A DNA stretch of 64,000 nt from Amblyornis subalaris (taxonomy: Eukaryota; Chordata; Aves; Passeriformes; Ptilonorhynchidae). Positions 11,948-25,067 of this stretch are shown piece after piece. The stretch spans positions 24,019,786-24,083,785 of the forward strand of contig JACAXG010000002.1 of NCBI GenBank assembly GCA_018881555.1, read 5' to 3'. Within the stretch, counting starts at the first letter, position 1, and each line of letters starts with the position of its first letter. The position numbers and the translations under genes are program-made. The notes under the pieces were generated by a model. The model was not told the origin of the DNA. It saw only the letters and a program-made list of their open reading frames with translations, and did no database searches.

Positions 11948-12691
11948 ACTAAGGGGACAGACAGGTTCTATTAAGGATCCTGGGCAGAATAATGATGATG
12001 CTAACATGTAGTTACAATTAAAGCTTTATTTTCTTCACTGGCTACTANGATTAGTATAGTGCAGAATTTATGATTAGGATGGCACAGGATTTCTAGAAGC
12101 AGAATCAATGTGGTACCATTTATAACTGCATAATACAGCACTTGTAATGCAACTTATCTTACAATTTCTAATCACCTGGNCCCTCTGCAGGTCGAGTCAG
12201 ATCCTAATATGTGGTTTGCTGTATCAATATATCAATCATATTTAGACTCAAAAATCATACACAAGAATACAAGTCACTCCCTCAAACCTCCAACAGTGGA
12301 GGCATCTCTGGTCACAGGGAGGTCTTGGGTCTCGCAGTCCAGCAGCAGTTCATGCCCAAATTCTCCACTTAGGACTTGCTGATTTTACAGGCATCTCTGT
12401 GTGCTGTTAGACTTCCCTCAGGGTCAACAGCAGCACCTCTCTGGCTGGGTGCTTGCAGCCTTCAAGGCTGGCAGGGAAGGGAGTAATTGTGCTGGAGTTC
12501 TGGAACCTTGAGGCGGGCAGGGAGGGAAAGAAGAAATCTGTTTGGTTTGTCTGCTTGTTTCACTGGACCTTCAGGGCCTGATAATGCAGGGAAGGGAATG
12601 AATTCTTGCTCAGACACAGAGTGGTTGCTTGACTCACAAAATGCTGTCAGTTACACCAACCACAGCAGAGGATACTGGTCACATATACATG
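11948..12691 (-). mobile_element. LTR-like repeat, copy A (reverse oriented)
   Basis: Pairs with 24,524-25,067. Shared landmarks are CTAAGGGG..CAGGTTCT, GGATCCTGGGCAGAAT, ACAATTAAAGCTTTATTTTCTT, GGCACAGGA.TTCTAGAAGCAG, AGGGAAGGGAGTAATTGT, GAACCTTGAGGC, CTGTTTGGTTTGTCTGCTTG, CAGGGCCTGATAATG and ATATACATG. On the minus strand GAAAATAAAGCT gives a polyadenylation signal near one end and the opposite end begins TGTATATG, which fits a solo LTR read on the minus strand. About 200 bp (roughly 12,177-12,385) is present here but missing from the other copy. Confidence 0.7.
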
Positions 12692-12816
12692 CTTTCCTGT
12701 TTGGGAACCTTTTGAAAATGTGAGGGAGATACTAAATAAAATAACTTCTTAAGCTTTTGTTTTGTCTCTTTCTCACTGCTTTTATTCAGTCGGAACAACC
12801 ATTTTGGTTGTTTTAG

Positions 12817-12930
12817 GGACCTTTNCCTTGCATAGAAATTGGTAAGGATGATCTAGAGGAGATTGACAAGGTCTTAGCAGTTCATCAGTTCCGAGGAAAG
12901 CACCATGTAATGGATTCCATCATTAAACCA
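12817..12930 (+). other. Exon-like segment, unrecognised
   Basis: A pyrimidine-rich acceptor (GGTTGTTTTAG) and a consensus-like donor (GTATGTT) bound 114 nt, exactly 38 codons with phase 0 at both ends. The reading frame contains IGKDDLEEIDKVLAVHQFRG, is free of stops and looks protein-like. The next in-phase candidate exon is at 15,271. I cannot name the family, and the gene could be unannotated, non-coding or decayed. Confidence 0.3.
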
Positions 12931-15270
12931 GTATGTTAAATCCTTCTAAAGCTGGTATTTATCAGAACTGAGCATGTGTGCTCTTCCTTGGTTTACGGGT
13001 GGGAGGTTACTTGTTTTCTTTTCTGTACCACCATCCTCAGCATTCAAAATCCTTGTTTATTTGGGTACTCTTAGAAAACAGCAATTCTAGTTTTTCTCTG
13101 GAAAACTATCCCATTATGAAATTGTACATCTGTTGGTTGCTATGGGGGTATGCTTAATGGGACTGGATTGATCTGATAATGAAGTGTGGTAGCTAACAGC
13201 TTGCTGTGTGCTGCATTTCATAGCCTGGGCCACTGCATCTGACTATGTAAANCATTGCCCTTTTTTAACAATGTTGAACCATATTCCTAAGTAATGTCTT
13301 TAGGATCCCAGTACTCGCCAAATTAATAATGATGTTTTTTGTGATCACGTATCTAGCAGGGTAGACAAGAGAGAATCTAACTGCTAAACTCAGGAACTCT
13401 AGCTTGGAAATTAGATCTCTAAAGTCACCTTCTTCCAGTATGCAATAAATTACCTTTTGGATGTATATGACTCCCTGAATCTGAATTCATTACCTTAGAG
13501 GTCATCTTTTCAGATGCCTGAAGGTGGCTGAAATGCAGCATACCTGGAGTGCCTTATGCTTGTTGCAGAGTTACGCAGTTAAGTGTGATGTGCAACTGAT
13601 TTACGAGAACGCATTTCTTAAGCAGAGGTTTAAATCCTGTATTGTAAAAGAAAGTTGGGGAACTCAAATTGCCTAGCATGATCTTGCACAACTTTTTTCT
13701 GGAGAACTCCTGGTGGTGAAAGCCAAGGAGCCAGCTGAAGACTGGTACCTCACAGAGACCTTTTCACAGCTTTTGAATACTTTCTTGAAGAGTTGACCTT
13801 TAAAGCTAATTCAGGAGGCAGGCAGTGTGAGTATCTGGGATGTACATAATCTCTGCTTCTCCAGGTGAAGTACCATCTCTTTTCATCTGTTCATGATGAC
13901 TGTTGGCTAACTTCCTCTCCCACGTTGCTTCCTGAGAAACAGCTCCTGTAATACAGGAACTTCTTTGAATAAATACCACTGTGATAATTAAGTTCTTCCC
14001 TGTCCTCAGGGATTCAATACATTCCTGCTACCTTTTTGCATAGAATTGCATAACAGACTTAAAATAAGCATCTAGGGTGCTGCTTTGTCGATCTAGGGAG
14101 TTCCCTAAATGTACTGTTTTCTGATATATCAAGGCTTTTTGCTTGTTTGACCTAGATTTTTTGCTGCACATGACATTTTGATGAAGTGCTGTAACAGCCT
14201 TGAGAGATTCTGTATTATGAATGTACATGAATCTTGTGAAACCAGTACCCTGATTTTTCACTATCATCTCTTTGCAGAGACTGAGTGTGGTAAAACGATA
14301 TATATCAGCTGAGGCTTGTGGAGGGAGGTAATTGTCTTTTATTACACTGGCTTATAATGGGACAAGGTGCCACGCAAACTTTTGGTCACGTGGTGACCTC
14401 AGAGGGCTTATGTGTCCAGATGCACATCAGGTCTTTTTTCCAGCTATATTAGTTAATCTAATAAAAGGAATTACCTCTCCATAGAAACACTGCCTGACTT
14501 GCAGCCTTCATGGTCTAAAGATGCAGCAACCAGGCAACCATTATTGAGACTGAGCAACATGCTTTTCTGTGTACTCACACCAGTTCCCTCCTCTCTTGTT
14601 TGCCATTTGCCATTTGCCTTTTCAGGTCTAGGGTTTTTTATATTCAAAATGTAAAGTCCTCTTTAATCAATGTGAACTTTAAGTAAATTGGGAAACAGAA
14701 TTTGCCTGAATTGAAATGGAAAATTTCGCTTTGCAGTGCCTCTGGCTTGTCTCACCATCAATTTACAGCATGTTTTTAATAAGTGAGACCCAGATTTATA
14801 ACTCTGGGAGCCTAAAGGTCATCCACGTTTCAGTTATAAGCAGATGTAATCTATCACCATGTCATCTTTGTTTGCTTTAAAACTAATTTGTGTGCATGCA
14901 GCACAATGCTTCATGGGATAACATTTATTGTTGCCTTTCAGTTACTGAGTGAAGGATACTAGAAACTTTCTTACAAGGTCTACTTTATGCAAGATTATTT
15001 CCTGTTTGAGATAATAACTACACTCAAAAGCAGTTTAACTAATGAAGTGTTAGAATGTGCCAGCAATGGTCTCTTAACTTGCCTTGTTTTATCTCCACAG
15101 ATCTCCTCTCTTTTCATGTAAATAGGTTTTACTCCATTATGAGGGAAGTATTCAATGATTGTTTTGAAGAGTTTAGTGTTGCTTACAAAATTCCAATTTG
15201 CCTTCACCCTTTTTCTGTAAACACTGGACTTTTTTAAGATCTACTGACATATTTCCCTTGAATTTTCAAG

Positions 15271-15342
15271 GGAAAAAGAACACTTTGGAAGGAAGTTATT
15301 GATCTGATGCAGAAACAAATGAGGCATCAACAGCTCTGTTGA
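15271..15342 (+). other. Exon-like segment with stop, unrecognised
   Basis: After an acceptor-like TTGAATTTTCAAG, 23 codons starting GKRTLWKEVIDLMQKQ run to TGA at 15,340-15,342. It starts in phase 0, which matches the end phase of the candidate exon at 12,817-12,930. It is short, so the match could be chance. Confidence 0.22.
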
Positions 15343-16923
15343 GGCAGTGAGTACCCATAGCTACGGAGGGATGCTAAAACATAGAACTATGGATAGTTTA
15401 AAATTGTGTGATTATGTTCAGCTTACTTACGTACCTCTGACGCATAGGAGTATACTGGTGTCCACCTGTGTTTGCCAGCTGTATGGACTTCCAAGACAAA
15501 TTTTGGCCTAAACAGGTAAAATATCCAGTGGTGGTTGGTTGCGACTCTTCAGAATTGTTTACTTATGCCTGGTTACTCTGAGATACTTCAGGTGAAATAT
15601 TTAATGTCCTTCCTTATCTCATAAATGTGTGTGTTTGTATATAAAAAGTATCAATATGACATATCTGTCTAGGCAGCTAAAATGATAAGAGGAGGGAGCC
15701 AGCAAGACACCTTTGCCATGGTGGGGTTTACACTGTTAACAATCCATGTAGTACATCTGCTCCATTAGCAATAAATTTTTTTTTGCTGGCAATGTAAGGC
15801 TAATGGCTTTCCAGTATGTAAGTTGATTTTTTTAACTGTGATCTAATTAGTCACTGGGAAACCTGACTTTTTTTAAGAGCAGAAAACACAGCCATAGTGC
15901 CCCAACATGGATAAATTTTCATAAATTGTGTACATTTACTTTCCTAGTAAAATGTCCAAACACTTCTCAAGTCTTCTAATCTGAAGAAGCCATATCTCTG
16001 TGTTTTCAATGTTATAGAAATTACAATACTGTCATAAGTAATTTATAACCCTCTAGCTGTAGCCTTCTCCAAATACTTACGGCTTTCATTATGGCTCTTG
16101 AAAATGATACATTAAATGAATTTTGGTCAGTTGCCAGTAGGTTATCCTTACCTTCACTGGGTATCACTACTCTTGTCACTCCAAAGCCTNTTCAAGATAT
16201 TTGTTTGTTTGGAAGTTACAGCATCCTTAATGTTAGAAGAGGAATTTAATATAGTTAATACCACCTCATGGTTCTGAGGTTTTTGTCTTACGATTGCAAA
16301 CAATAACTGACATGTTGCTTGTGTTGATTATGAATGAACATCTAGAGCTAGGCTGATGTAGGAAGAATTATTTTTACTAACTGTTGAGTGGCAAGTGGTC
16401 TGTTCTCCAGTTCACATTTCCTCCCTCCCCCCACAAATATCACATTACGGTCTTATAGTCCAACTCTTGGCCTGACACAAAAAAAACCAGTTAAGTGAAA
16501 AAGATAGTGAAACTTTTACTTTCTGAAAATATTCGAGCCAGGTGTTCTGCATTATCTATGTCTTTGCAATGGTATCTCCTATAGTTTTCCCTTGGAATTT
16601 TAGACTGTTTTTTCAGATCCTGTTCAGGAAACTTCATCTCTCCATACTGAAGTAATCGTCACAGGAGTGGGGTTCTATTCCTTTTGCAAAATACATAAGG
16701 TGATGAGCAATTACGTAAAGAAAACGTCTTTTGATTGCAAAGTATGAACTTGTTTCGTAGTTATTTGAATGATTAAAATTTTATACTTCTACACAAGTGC
16801 TTGTAAATGAGGGAAACTTTTTCAGAACCTTTTTTTTGACATAGTAAACCTTGTGGTGTTTAAATTCTATGTCTAAATTTGTTTCAAGCCCCCTTCTGAG
16901 TGGAACTCCTGGAAAATTTGTAG

Positions 16924-17212
16924 TCATAGAATCATAGAATATGCTGAGTTGGAAGGAACCCATCAGGATCACTGAGTCCAGCTCCTGGCCCTACACAGGA
17001 CATCCCAAGAGTCACACCATGTGCCTGAGAGTGTTGTCCAAACACTTTTTGAACTCTGTCAGGCCGGTGCTCTGACCACTTCCCTGGGGAGCCTGTTCCA
17101 GTGCCCAATCATCCTCTGGGTGAAAAATCTCTTCCTGATATCCACCTTAAACCTCCCCTGACTCAACTTCATGCCATTTCCTTAAGTCCTGTCACTGGTC
17201 ATCAGAGTGATG
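16924..17212 (-). mobile_element. CR1 LINE fragment, reverse oriented
   Basis: Starts with the repeated ATCATAGAATCATAGAAT, which is the reverse complement of the CR1 3' tail. GAGTTGGAAGGAACCCATCAGGATCACTGAGTCCA, a TCCTGGCCCTACACAGGACA block, CTGTTCCAGTGCCC and TCCTGTCACTGGTCATCAGAG follow. This is a typical avian CR1 3' region. Confidence 0.95.
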
Positions 17213-20200
17213 GGTAAGAACATACACATACAGCACTTGTAATATTAGCAGATTTAGGCTTGTTTTTACCAGCTGTTTTTTGCAGGTCCCTTAAAAGTAA
17301 TTCATGATCCGTGCACTTGAGATAGAAGTTGAAAACAACTGGTTTCTAATTAACATAAAATTTGTCATGTTTGTTTGGTTTTTTCCCCTGTATTCTTAGC
17401 CAGTAACTGTTCTACCACAAACCCCAAGAACTTACAGCTCTTCTCTAGAGTTACTGGTGATGTTCAACACAAATTCGTTCTGTCATGGCTTGAGCTCACT
17501 CTGTCTGCACTTGAATTCATAGCTTATGGATAGATGTTACAATGAACATAGTAGTTAATTTGTATAGAGTAGTTCTGCTCAGCCCTTCCTATGGATATAG
17601 AGAAAGGAATTCTTTCTCTTCGAGATTTTTTTGTTTGTCCCTAGGCTCTAACTCTCATTTTCTTTTTAGCTTGATAATAACCATCATCACTTAAAACAAC
17701 ACTGATGCAGCTAATAGAGCTTTTGCAGTGTGTTTGTTTTTCTTTTTGCCAATATGAGATCTAAATAACTCTATATGAAAGCAACAAGGAATGTATACAC
17801 TGAAAAGTACAGAGTAACTTTTGGGACCTCACTGTAAGAGTGCTCTTGCTCTGTTCTGCATAGTACCAGCGCAATTTTTGGGTAGTCTCAGTGTTGAGCA
17901 GTGGGAGTGTTTAAATTAGAAGGAAAAAAGAAGGTGCTTAACTGGAACAGTGCNCATGTGTTCTGCTGTGTATTTTTCAGGGTCAAACATCTGATTGAAA
18001 AAAGCATATTCTTCACGGCACTGTGAAAATATGCCACATATGACAGCAATTCTTACTACCTACATGTGGTCATTCTAAATTGCTGTTCTTGAGAATATGT
18101 TTATTTTTAAGCATTCAAGTTAATATGATGCAGTGTTGAAATGGCATTTGTTCAGGCTTGAGACAAAGAATCTCAAAGTTTAAAAAAATATTTTAGTAGT
18201 CACACTATACTCTTAGCACAATAATCTCAATATGTGGAAATTGAGGACATAGCTTTTTTATTAGACTCATTTGGAAAATATTATCTTCCTGAAAGATATA
18301 CTACATTAAGTGTTGCTATGCTATTTAGTATCTGAAATACTGAGAAAGAATGTTGTGTAACTTGAGCTTAATCTTTTACATACTAGTCGTAAGGGGGGTC
18401 TAATTTAGCAAGCATGGGTAAAATTTTAAATTAAATGAAAACATTTTTTTTTTTTATATATTCTTGGGATTGTTACCTGGGATCATTCATTTCCCTACTG
18501 AATTTTAAAGTGTCAGATCCATTTCCTGGATTAGTTTGAAAAGATTTATTTATTTTAAACTTGTGATACAACTTAAGTGTTGATAGAAATGGGGTTTGGA
18601 GCCTTCAGAGAGGAGAGGGTTTTTGAGTGACTGTATAAAAACAGTGTGCCTTGCTGAAAAAGTAGAAAAATAAGTAAGTTGGTGGCCTCAGAGCTGTAGT
18701 CATCAGAGGACCATATTCCTTTCCATGGCAGATATTGAATTGTTGCTGGTCAAACTGATAATGAGGTTGATAGTTTGCCTACAAAAGTTCCCATAAAAAC
18801 ACTAATCAACTCTGAGCACAAAAATTATTATGTTAAATGTAGTGATTATGATCCAAATGTCAGAAAATTTACTTTTCTCATAAAAAGGAATTTTTGTAAA
18901 TTCAATGAATCAAATTTCTGCATTTGGAAATACCGTGTTAGAAAGCCTATTCTTGATCCTTGTTGATATCNATCAATAAATCCATGTTATCAATGACTGA
19001 AGTTCAAAGCCCTCGTATACTGTGTAATATCTACACCTAGAGCGAGCCTACTGCTGGAGATCCACCCTCTCCCTTGTCCTCTAGCAGTGCTGAAGAAAGG
19101 CCATCTTAGAGGTTATTCAGTACTGTCATTTCCCTGTATGTGACTGTAGCAGTCTCCTCCTCACACTCCTTGAATAATCTAAGCTAAACTTGAATAATTC
19201 CTTGTGTAATAAATTAAATAGGACCATATAGTTATGAAATTTATTTATATTTTGCTTTACACTGAATAAAGACTTAATTGTTTCAAAGAAAACAGCAGCT
19301 TGGTATAGGGAAAAGTTTGGGGTTGGGGGTTTTTTGTTTGTTTTTGTTTGGAGTTTTTTTGCCTACAAGCAATCACTTACCTGCTTTGTTTGTTTTTTTT
19401 AACTTTTAGAGTTTGGAAAATTAATGTGATGTGACAGGAAGCAGAACAAAAGTTGAAGCTGGAGTTGGTGGTCTCGATCAATGAAGAGTTGTGGCAGACA
19501 CATCTCAAACACAGAAAAGGATGGCTGAAGGGTAAGAGCAGTGCATTTAATTTTATGACAAAAACAGTACCAGAATTCTTAGTTCTAGCTAAGCAAGGAA
19601 AAAGACTGATCTTGAAGTTTAGCATTGTGTAACAATGAGGGGACAGCTTTGCTGTAAACAAGTTGAACTAATGTCCTTCCTTCTTGCATCCTGTTTGCCT
19701 TCAGCTGTGGCTGAAGTTGCTCTAATTCATGACAGTCGGTTCAGCGTTTTGTGGTCATAGCTGGTTTGAGTTAGCNGATTTTGACCTAAAAATGGGCAAA
19801 GTAGTAGGAGTAAGGAAGAATATTATGTGAGGCAAGAGTGCATGTTGGAAAGGTTCAGCAGACATTACATATGTTTGAATGTTGAAAAAGAGCAATGAGA
19901 TGGCTCAAAAAAGCCTGCCACCCCACACCCCTATCTGTCCTGCTCTACTCATGAGTTAAGAAAAAGAAATGGAGCTTCTGAAAGCTCCATTCAGATATAA
20001 GGGGGCTGGGAGCAGTCCCTTCTGTTGACAGGAACAAGGGTTTGAAAAGGGACCCTTTTTCTGTCTCTGTGGAGACTTTTTCCTTACAGACCTGCTGGTT
20101 CTCAGGCTATTATTCCTTTTTACTTGGTAGGTTATGAGTTGAAAAGTGAATTCTGGGGCTTTTTTGTTTGTTTGTGTTTTCTGTTTGTTTTGGAATAAAG

Positions 20201-23200
20201 CAGAAACAGGCAGTGGTGAGGGCAAAGTGTTTGGTGTAAGTTCAGACTGTAAGTTATTGTGGTCAAACAGTTGCTCCAAATGAGTCATGAGACATATTTG
20301 CATTTTAGTTCTTGCTGTTGAGTGTGGAGTTCTGCCATATACAAAGGCAAAGGCTTCAGAGAGGCAGCTTGGGTTCAATGTTGGTCTGAGGTGGGGATGT
20401 TTTTGTTTCAGCTCCCTACCCAATGAGCAAAAATGCCAATTGTAAGTTCGACTTCTCTGTTAAGAATAGATAGTCTAGTTAGTGTCTTAAAAGGGAATCT
20501 GAGTTTTATTCAGCATATGGGTATACCAGAATGAAAATACATTGTGGACTCTGGAACTCTCCTCTGATATAAAATGTATCTTCTTGAACAAAAAAAAGAT
20601 GTGAAGTTTTGAATCAACTGCAGTTCTTTCAGACAGTTCAGTTACACTTGAGACCTGCCAGATAAAATCTAACAAACTTGAACCGGGCATCTTTGGTTTA
20701 AAGCTGCATTTCTAGAATATGCGTAAGAGTATTTTAGTCATTGACATATGTTTTTGCTGATGTCAGGTTATCTTGTAGAATGGTAATTTACTCAACTGCA
20801 GAATGGTAATTTACTGAAGCTTTTTAATATGGATTAAATCTATTGCATTTTCTTCCATGTTTTCTGGTGGGCTGGAGTTGAGGAGCTGTTGAGCAAAGGT
20901 GCCCTGTTTTGATTCCGTGCTTTAACTACTTTGCTAGAAAGCAAAAGACCAAATAGGTTGATAGGCAGACTGCCATGTCTTGACTCCAAGAGAACAGAAT
21001 AAAAGCTTAAGGAAATGAAGTGATTTCCATCTGTGTGCTCCTGCAATTGGANCTGGTTACCTGAATAGTATGAGTGAGCACTTCAACAAGGCTGAGATTG
21101 AGAAGATTGTTGCTGGTCCTGAGGAATCAAAGTGTGACTAACTGATTTCACATCTCTGCTGCAGAGTATATGAAACAGCCACCACTTTATAAACAAAGTG
21201 AAAATTAGATTAAGATTTGCAGAAGGCTGTGGAGTCATTAAATTATGAGTCTTTCACCCAGTTCCATGCTACAGTCAGTAGGCCTTGTCTACTGTGTTGT
21301 GGTTTGAAGTATTTCTGTTGTTTAAAAGATTTACCACTCCTAAGTCTCCTTAGGCTTCTCCCCAGTTGCAAGATAATTAACTGACACATTCTAAGAAACA
21401 ATCCAGTTCTGGTTCCTATCTTCAGTTTAAAGTTATGGAAAAAATAATTTGTTTGTTGACTATTTACTGAGCATGCACACAAAGGTATCCATGTCCTTGC
21501 ACCCATGTTGCCCATGGCTTCCAAAAATGCTGAAAATGAACATATAGTTGAAATGACATGATTTTGTGATATCAAATAATTGGACTTATTAATAAGATAC
21601 TTTGCTTTAGTGAAGACCTCCTTCCTTTTTTAATGCTTTGCTCATAGAGTTTGAGAGAGAATGTGCATCTGCATAGCAGTAGTAATACAGGGGTTAAAGT
21701 GGAAATTACTCCATCAGAAGTTACTACAACTGATGTGCAAGACAAGTCAGTCATTTAAGAAGCAATAGTCATGGGCTGTGTACAAACCAAAATTTGCTTC
21801 ATCACCTGCATTTCAGCTCTGTCTGGCACAGTTACTAACCTTGTTACCAAGAAAAAAATCTATTAATGGATGTAGGTTATCCTAAAGTTTGTGTAAAATC
21901 AAAGAAACTCAGTTGTTAGATAAAACTTGTGTTTATTTTACACAGTAAAGCATGTGGCTCACCTCAGTCTCCTTTGGTTGGTTTTTTTAGTAGGTCTCAA
22001 CTTTTGTCATGGTTACCTTTAATTGGAACACTTCTAAATAATTTGGGGTTGCACAGCACATGGTGTGTTGATGCTTTCTTTTTATTTTTAGTATGCCAGA
22101 ACTATCTGTTCCTCCCTACAACATGAGCTGGCTTTCCTTGTTCACATTCCTTGCAGTTCATCTGCCTATAAATGTTTTTAGAGTACATCGAATCATGATG
22201 CTAAGATGTGTTAAGTNATTAACAATAAAAATCAAATATAAAATTTTGTGGTGTTTTTGGCCCAAACACATTCCACTACTACTGCAAAATTAAGCAGCTT
22301 CAATTTTTAACAAAAATCTTATTTGGAAGCTTTTAATCTAAAATTAGCATTTGTCACATTTGTTGAGAGCATCTTTGGGAGTAAGTCTGAATATTTTTTT
22401 TCTGGTAGAATGACTAGTGTTTTGTGGAAAGCAAAGAGCAAAAGTTTACTTGTGATTAGGACAGGAAGTGTAAAATGTGTTCTCTCAGACTCAGGGAGAA
22501 TCTGAATTTCAAGACAGTAGGAAATGAAGGAGCCTAAAAGAGGATACATTCCTGTTCAGCTAGCAAGTTATATTTCTGAGAGGTGAGTGATTTTCACTGC
22601 ATAATCCTCATCCAAAACAAAACCATTATTTTGGGATGTTGTGGTATAAAGCGCTGTATACCGACAAAGCAGCAGAGGTTGCCACCTCTTCTTGTTTTGC
22701 TTCAGTGATTCTTGATCTAAAAATACTAACAAATTTACAGTTGCCTGTAGTTCAGAAATTGCAGTTTTCGCAGCAGGCTCCTTAGGATTTCTGAGCATAC
22801 TTTAAGAGTAATGCTTGCACTGGTGGAGCCTTGAACTTAAACTGCTGCTAAGCAAGAGTCACAGATCTTGTGATCCCACAGTGGAAAAAATAAAACAGGT
22901 GGTAGGGTTGGATGTAATGGCTCTTTCCATTTTTACCAGTGCTCTGACCGCTTGCCCTAGGAAGCTCTCCCTTTAGAAAAGAGACAAAATAGTAGATAGA
23001 ACTGACCAGCCACACACAGTGCCTGTCAACCTCTGACTCCTGCCATAAATCTTTAATTCATAATTTAAGAGTTGGTCTTTTACTTGTTTATGCAGCAACA
23101 AACCATTTTATTCTTTGTTTAAAGAAAAATAAATAATTTTTTTGTTGTCAATGTATGGCATTCTTTATTCAGTAACACTGTAGTTTAATTTGTGTTGTCT

Positions 23201-24523
23201 GACAAAGCCTACGTACAGCTTTAAAAAAATATCTTGAGTAAGCAGTTGATTCATAGCTATATATTTGTATTACCAGATCCAGAGCAGTGTCTAAACAGAG
23301 CTGCGTACACCCACAGTCTTGTATGTAGTAATACTTTTGTATTTAATATCAGTATCTTCAAACACGGGTCCTTTTCCCTCCTGGTAGAAAAGATTTTGAG
23401 GTGAGAATTCTGTACATGTTTGAGTCAGTATAAACAGCCTTGTACTGGTATTGTTCTCATCAACAGCCACTCAGGGAGGAGCAGAAAGCACCGTGTCACT
23501 GGCACAAACCTAGACTACATCAAGAAAGACGGAACAAGCAGAACTGATGCTGCTTCATGTGGATCAGCAAGGCAGATACTAAGTCAGGACCCTTCAACAC
23601 TCAAATAAGTTTTGCATCCACATTTGGATGTTTTTTGGCAGAATGCTTGGGAAAGTGAGTCTTAACTATCGGTGCATAATACATCAGTTCTGGCATGTCA
23701 GTATCCAAAACCTGGTGGGTTAATCAAACTTTTTTGAAAAAGCATGTCCACCTACTCCTCTGTTTTTATATTAATTTCTTCTGTGATGCAGCCTTTTCTT
23801 CAAACTCTTTTGCTAGTGAATAAATATAGCAAAGATGGCTTACATGAGTTATTTCAAATGAGTATTTAAAGGGTTAGACTCTTGATTCAAATCATGCTGA
23901 TTTTATACTTTAGATAGTGGGGTGACTCAAAATGCCTTTGTCAGATGTCTTTAACCTCTCCAGCTGTCCTGTCAGTGAGGATGAGTCAGAAGCTGGAGTC
24001 CTACAACTAACACTCCCTAAATCTGGAAGGCTCAGCTGTCATCATAACTGATTTGGCAGCTTGGGGCAGGATGGGGACTGGTGTATTATTGAGGAGACAG
24101 CAGTTTTTCCAGAGTGCTCCTGCATTTTTCAGAGAAGAGAGGAAAGTCTCTTGGTCCTTTGTTTTATTCTACACTGATAGTGAAAACAGTATTTTCCAGG
24201 AGAACTGAGGTGACTGGGCTATTGTAGAAACAGTGTTCTTCATAATTTCTGAGGCTGATAGTATGGAACATTTTGTTCACCTACGATGAAGAAACACCAA
24301 GTCTGGTACTTGGGGCAAGACGCTGAACTTGTAGAACATGTGTGATACAGGATGTGACTGGTCTGTTGTCCCCTTGAACCTAACAGAAAGCAGGTATCTG
24401 GTCCAGTGAAAGGTCTCCATTACAGACTGGGCATTCCCACTGTTTAGTAGATACATATAGGGCATACATGCAGACTGACTTCACGTGTTCAGTCCTGAAG
24501 TATCCATACCAGTATCACACAAT
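17213..24523. other. Intergenic, nothing firmly recognised
   Basis: Over 7 kb of AT-rich sequence. It holds a minus-strand chance-length ORF (19,956-20,423), a short 15-bp duplication GAATGGTAATTTACT near 20,778 and 20,801, and a TTTG-rich tract near 19,330-19,355 and 20,160-20,190. I saw no splice-bounded conserved coding sequence and no RNA gene. Confidence 0.5.
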
Positions 24524-25067
24524 GCTAAGGGGGCACACAGGTTCTTTTAGGGATCCTGGGCAGAATGATGATGATGATAGCCTGTAGCTACAATTAAAGC
24601 TTTATTTTCTTAACAGGCTACTCTAATTAGTATATCACAGAATTTATGATTAAAATGGCACAGGAGTTCTAGAAGCAGAATCAATGTAGTCCAGTTTAGA
24701 AGTAGCATAATACAGCATTTATAATACAACCTAACTTACAATTACAACTCTATGTGCTGTCAGGCTTCCCTCAGAGTCAACAACAGGACCTCGCTGGCCG
24801 GGTGGCTGGGGCCTTCAGGGCTGCCAGGGAAGGGAGTAATTGTTCCGGCGCCCAGGAACCTTGAGGCAGGTAGGGAGGAGACGAAGCACTCTGTTTGGTT
24901 TGTCTGCTTGGTTCACCAGACAATCAGGGCCTGATAATGAGGGAAAGGGAACAAACACGTGACCTACTCAGTTACAGAAAGTGGCTGCTTGCCTTATAGA
25001 ACGGCACTGGTTATGCCAACCACATAACTAGGGGTCAGGAGCAGGGGGTACNAGTCTCATATACATG
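24524..25067 (-). mobile_element. LTR-like repeat, copy B (reverse oriented)
   Basis: Second copy of the repeat at 11,948-12,691, shorter because it lacks the internal block of about 200 bp. The order of landmarks is the same from CTAAGGGGG through CATATACATG. The two copies lie about 12 kb apart in the same orientation, with no internal retroviral genes between them, so they are likelier to be independent solo LTRs than one provirus. Confidence 0.7.

Larger units (their letters stand above)
12692..16923. other. Intergenic, with two exon-like segments
   Basis: AT-rich sequence between the LTR-like repeat and the next CR1. Only the segments at 12,817-12,930 and 15,271-15,342 look coding-like. 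Nothing else was recognised. Confidence 0.5.

Noticed and set aside
11948..25067. The two LTR-like copies as ends of one 13-kb provirus
   Set aside because: No gag, pol or env similarity between them; the interval holds ordinary intergenic DNA and a complete CR1 insertion, and the copies differ by a 200-bp block.
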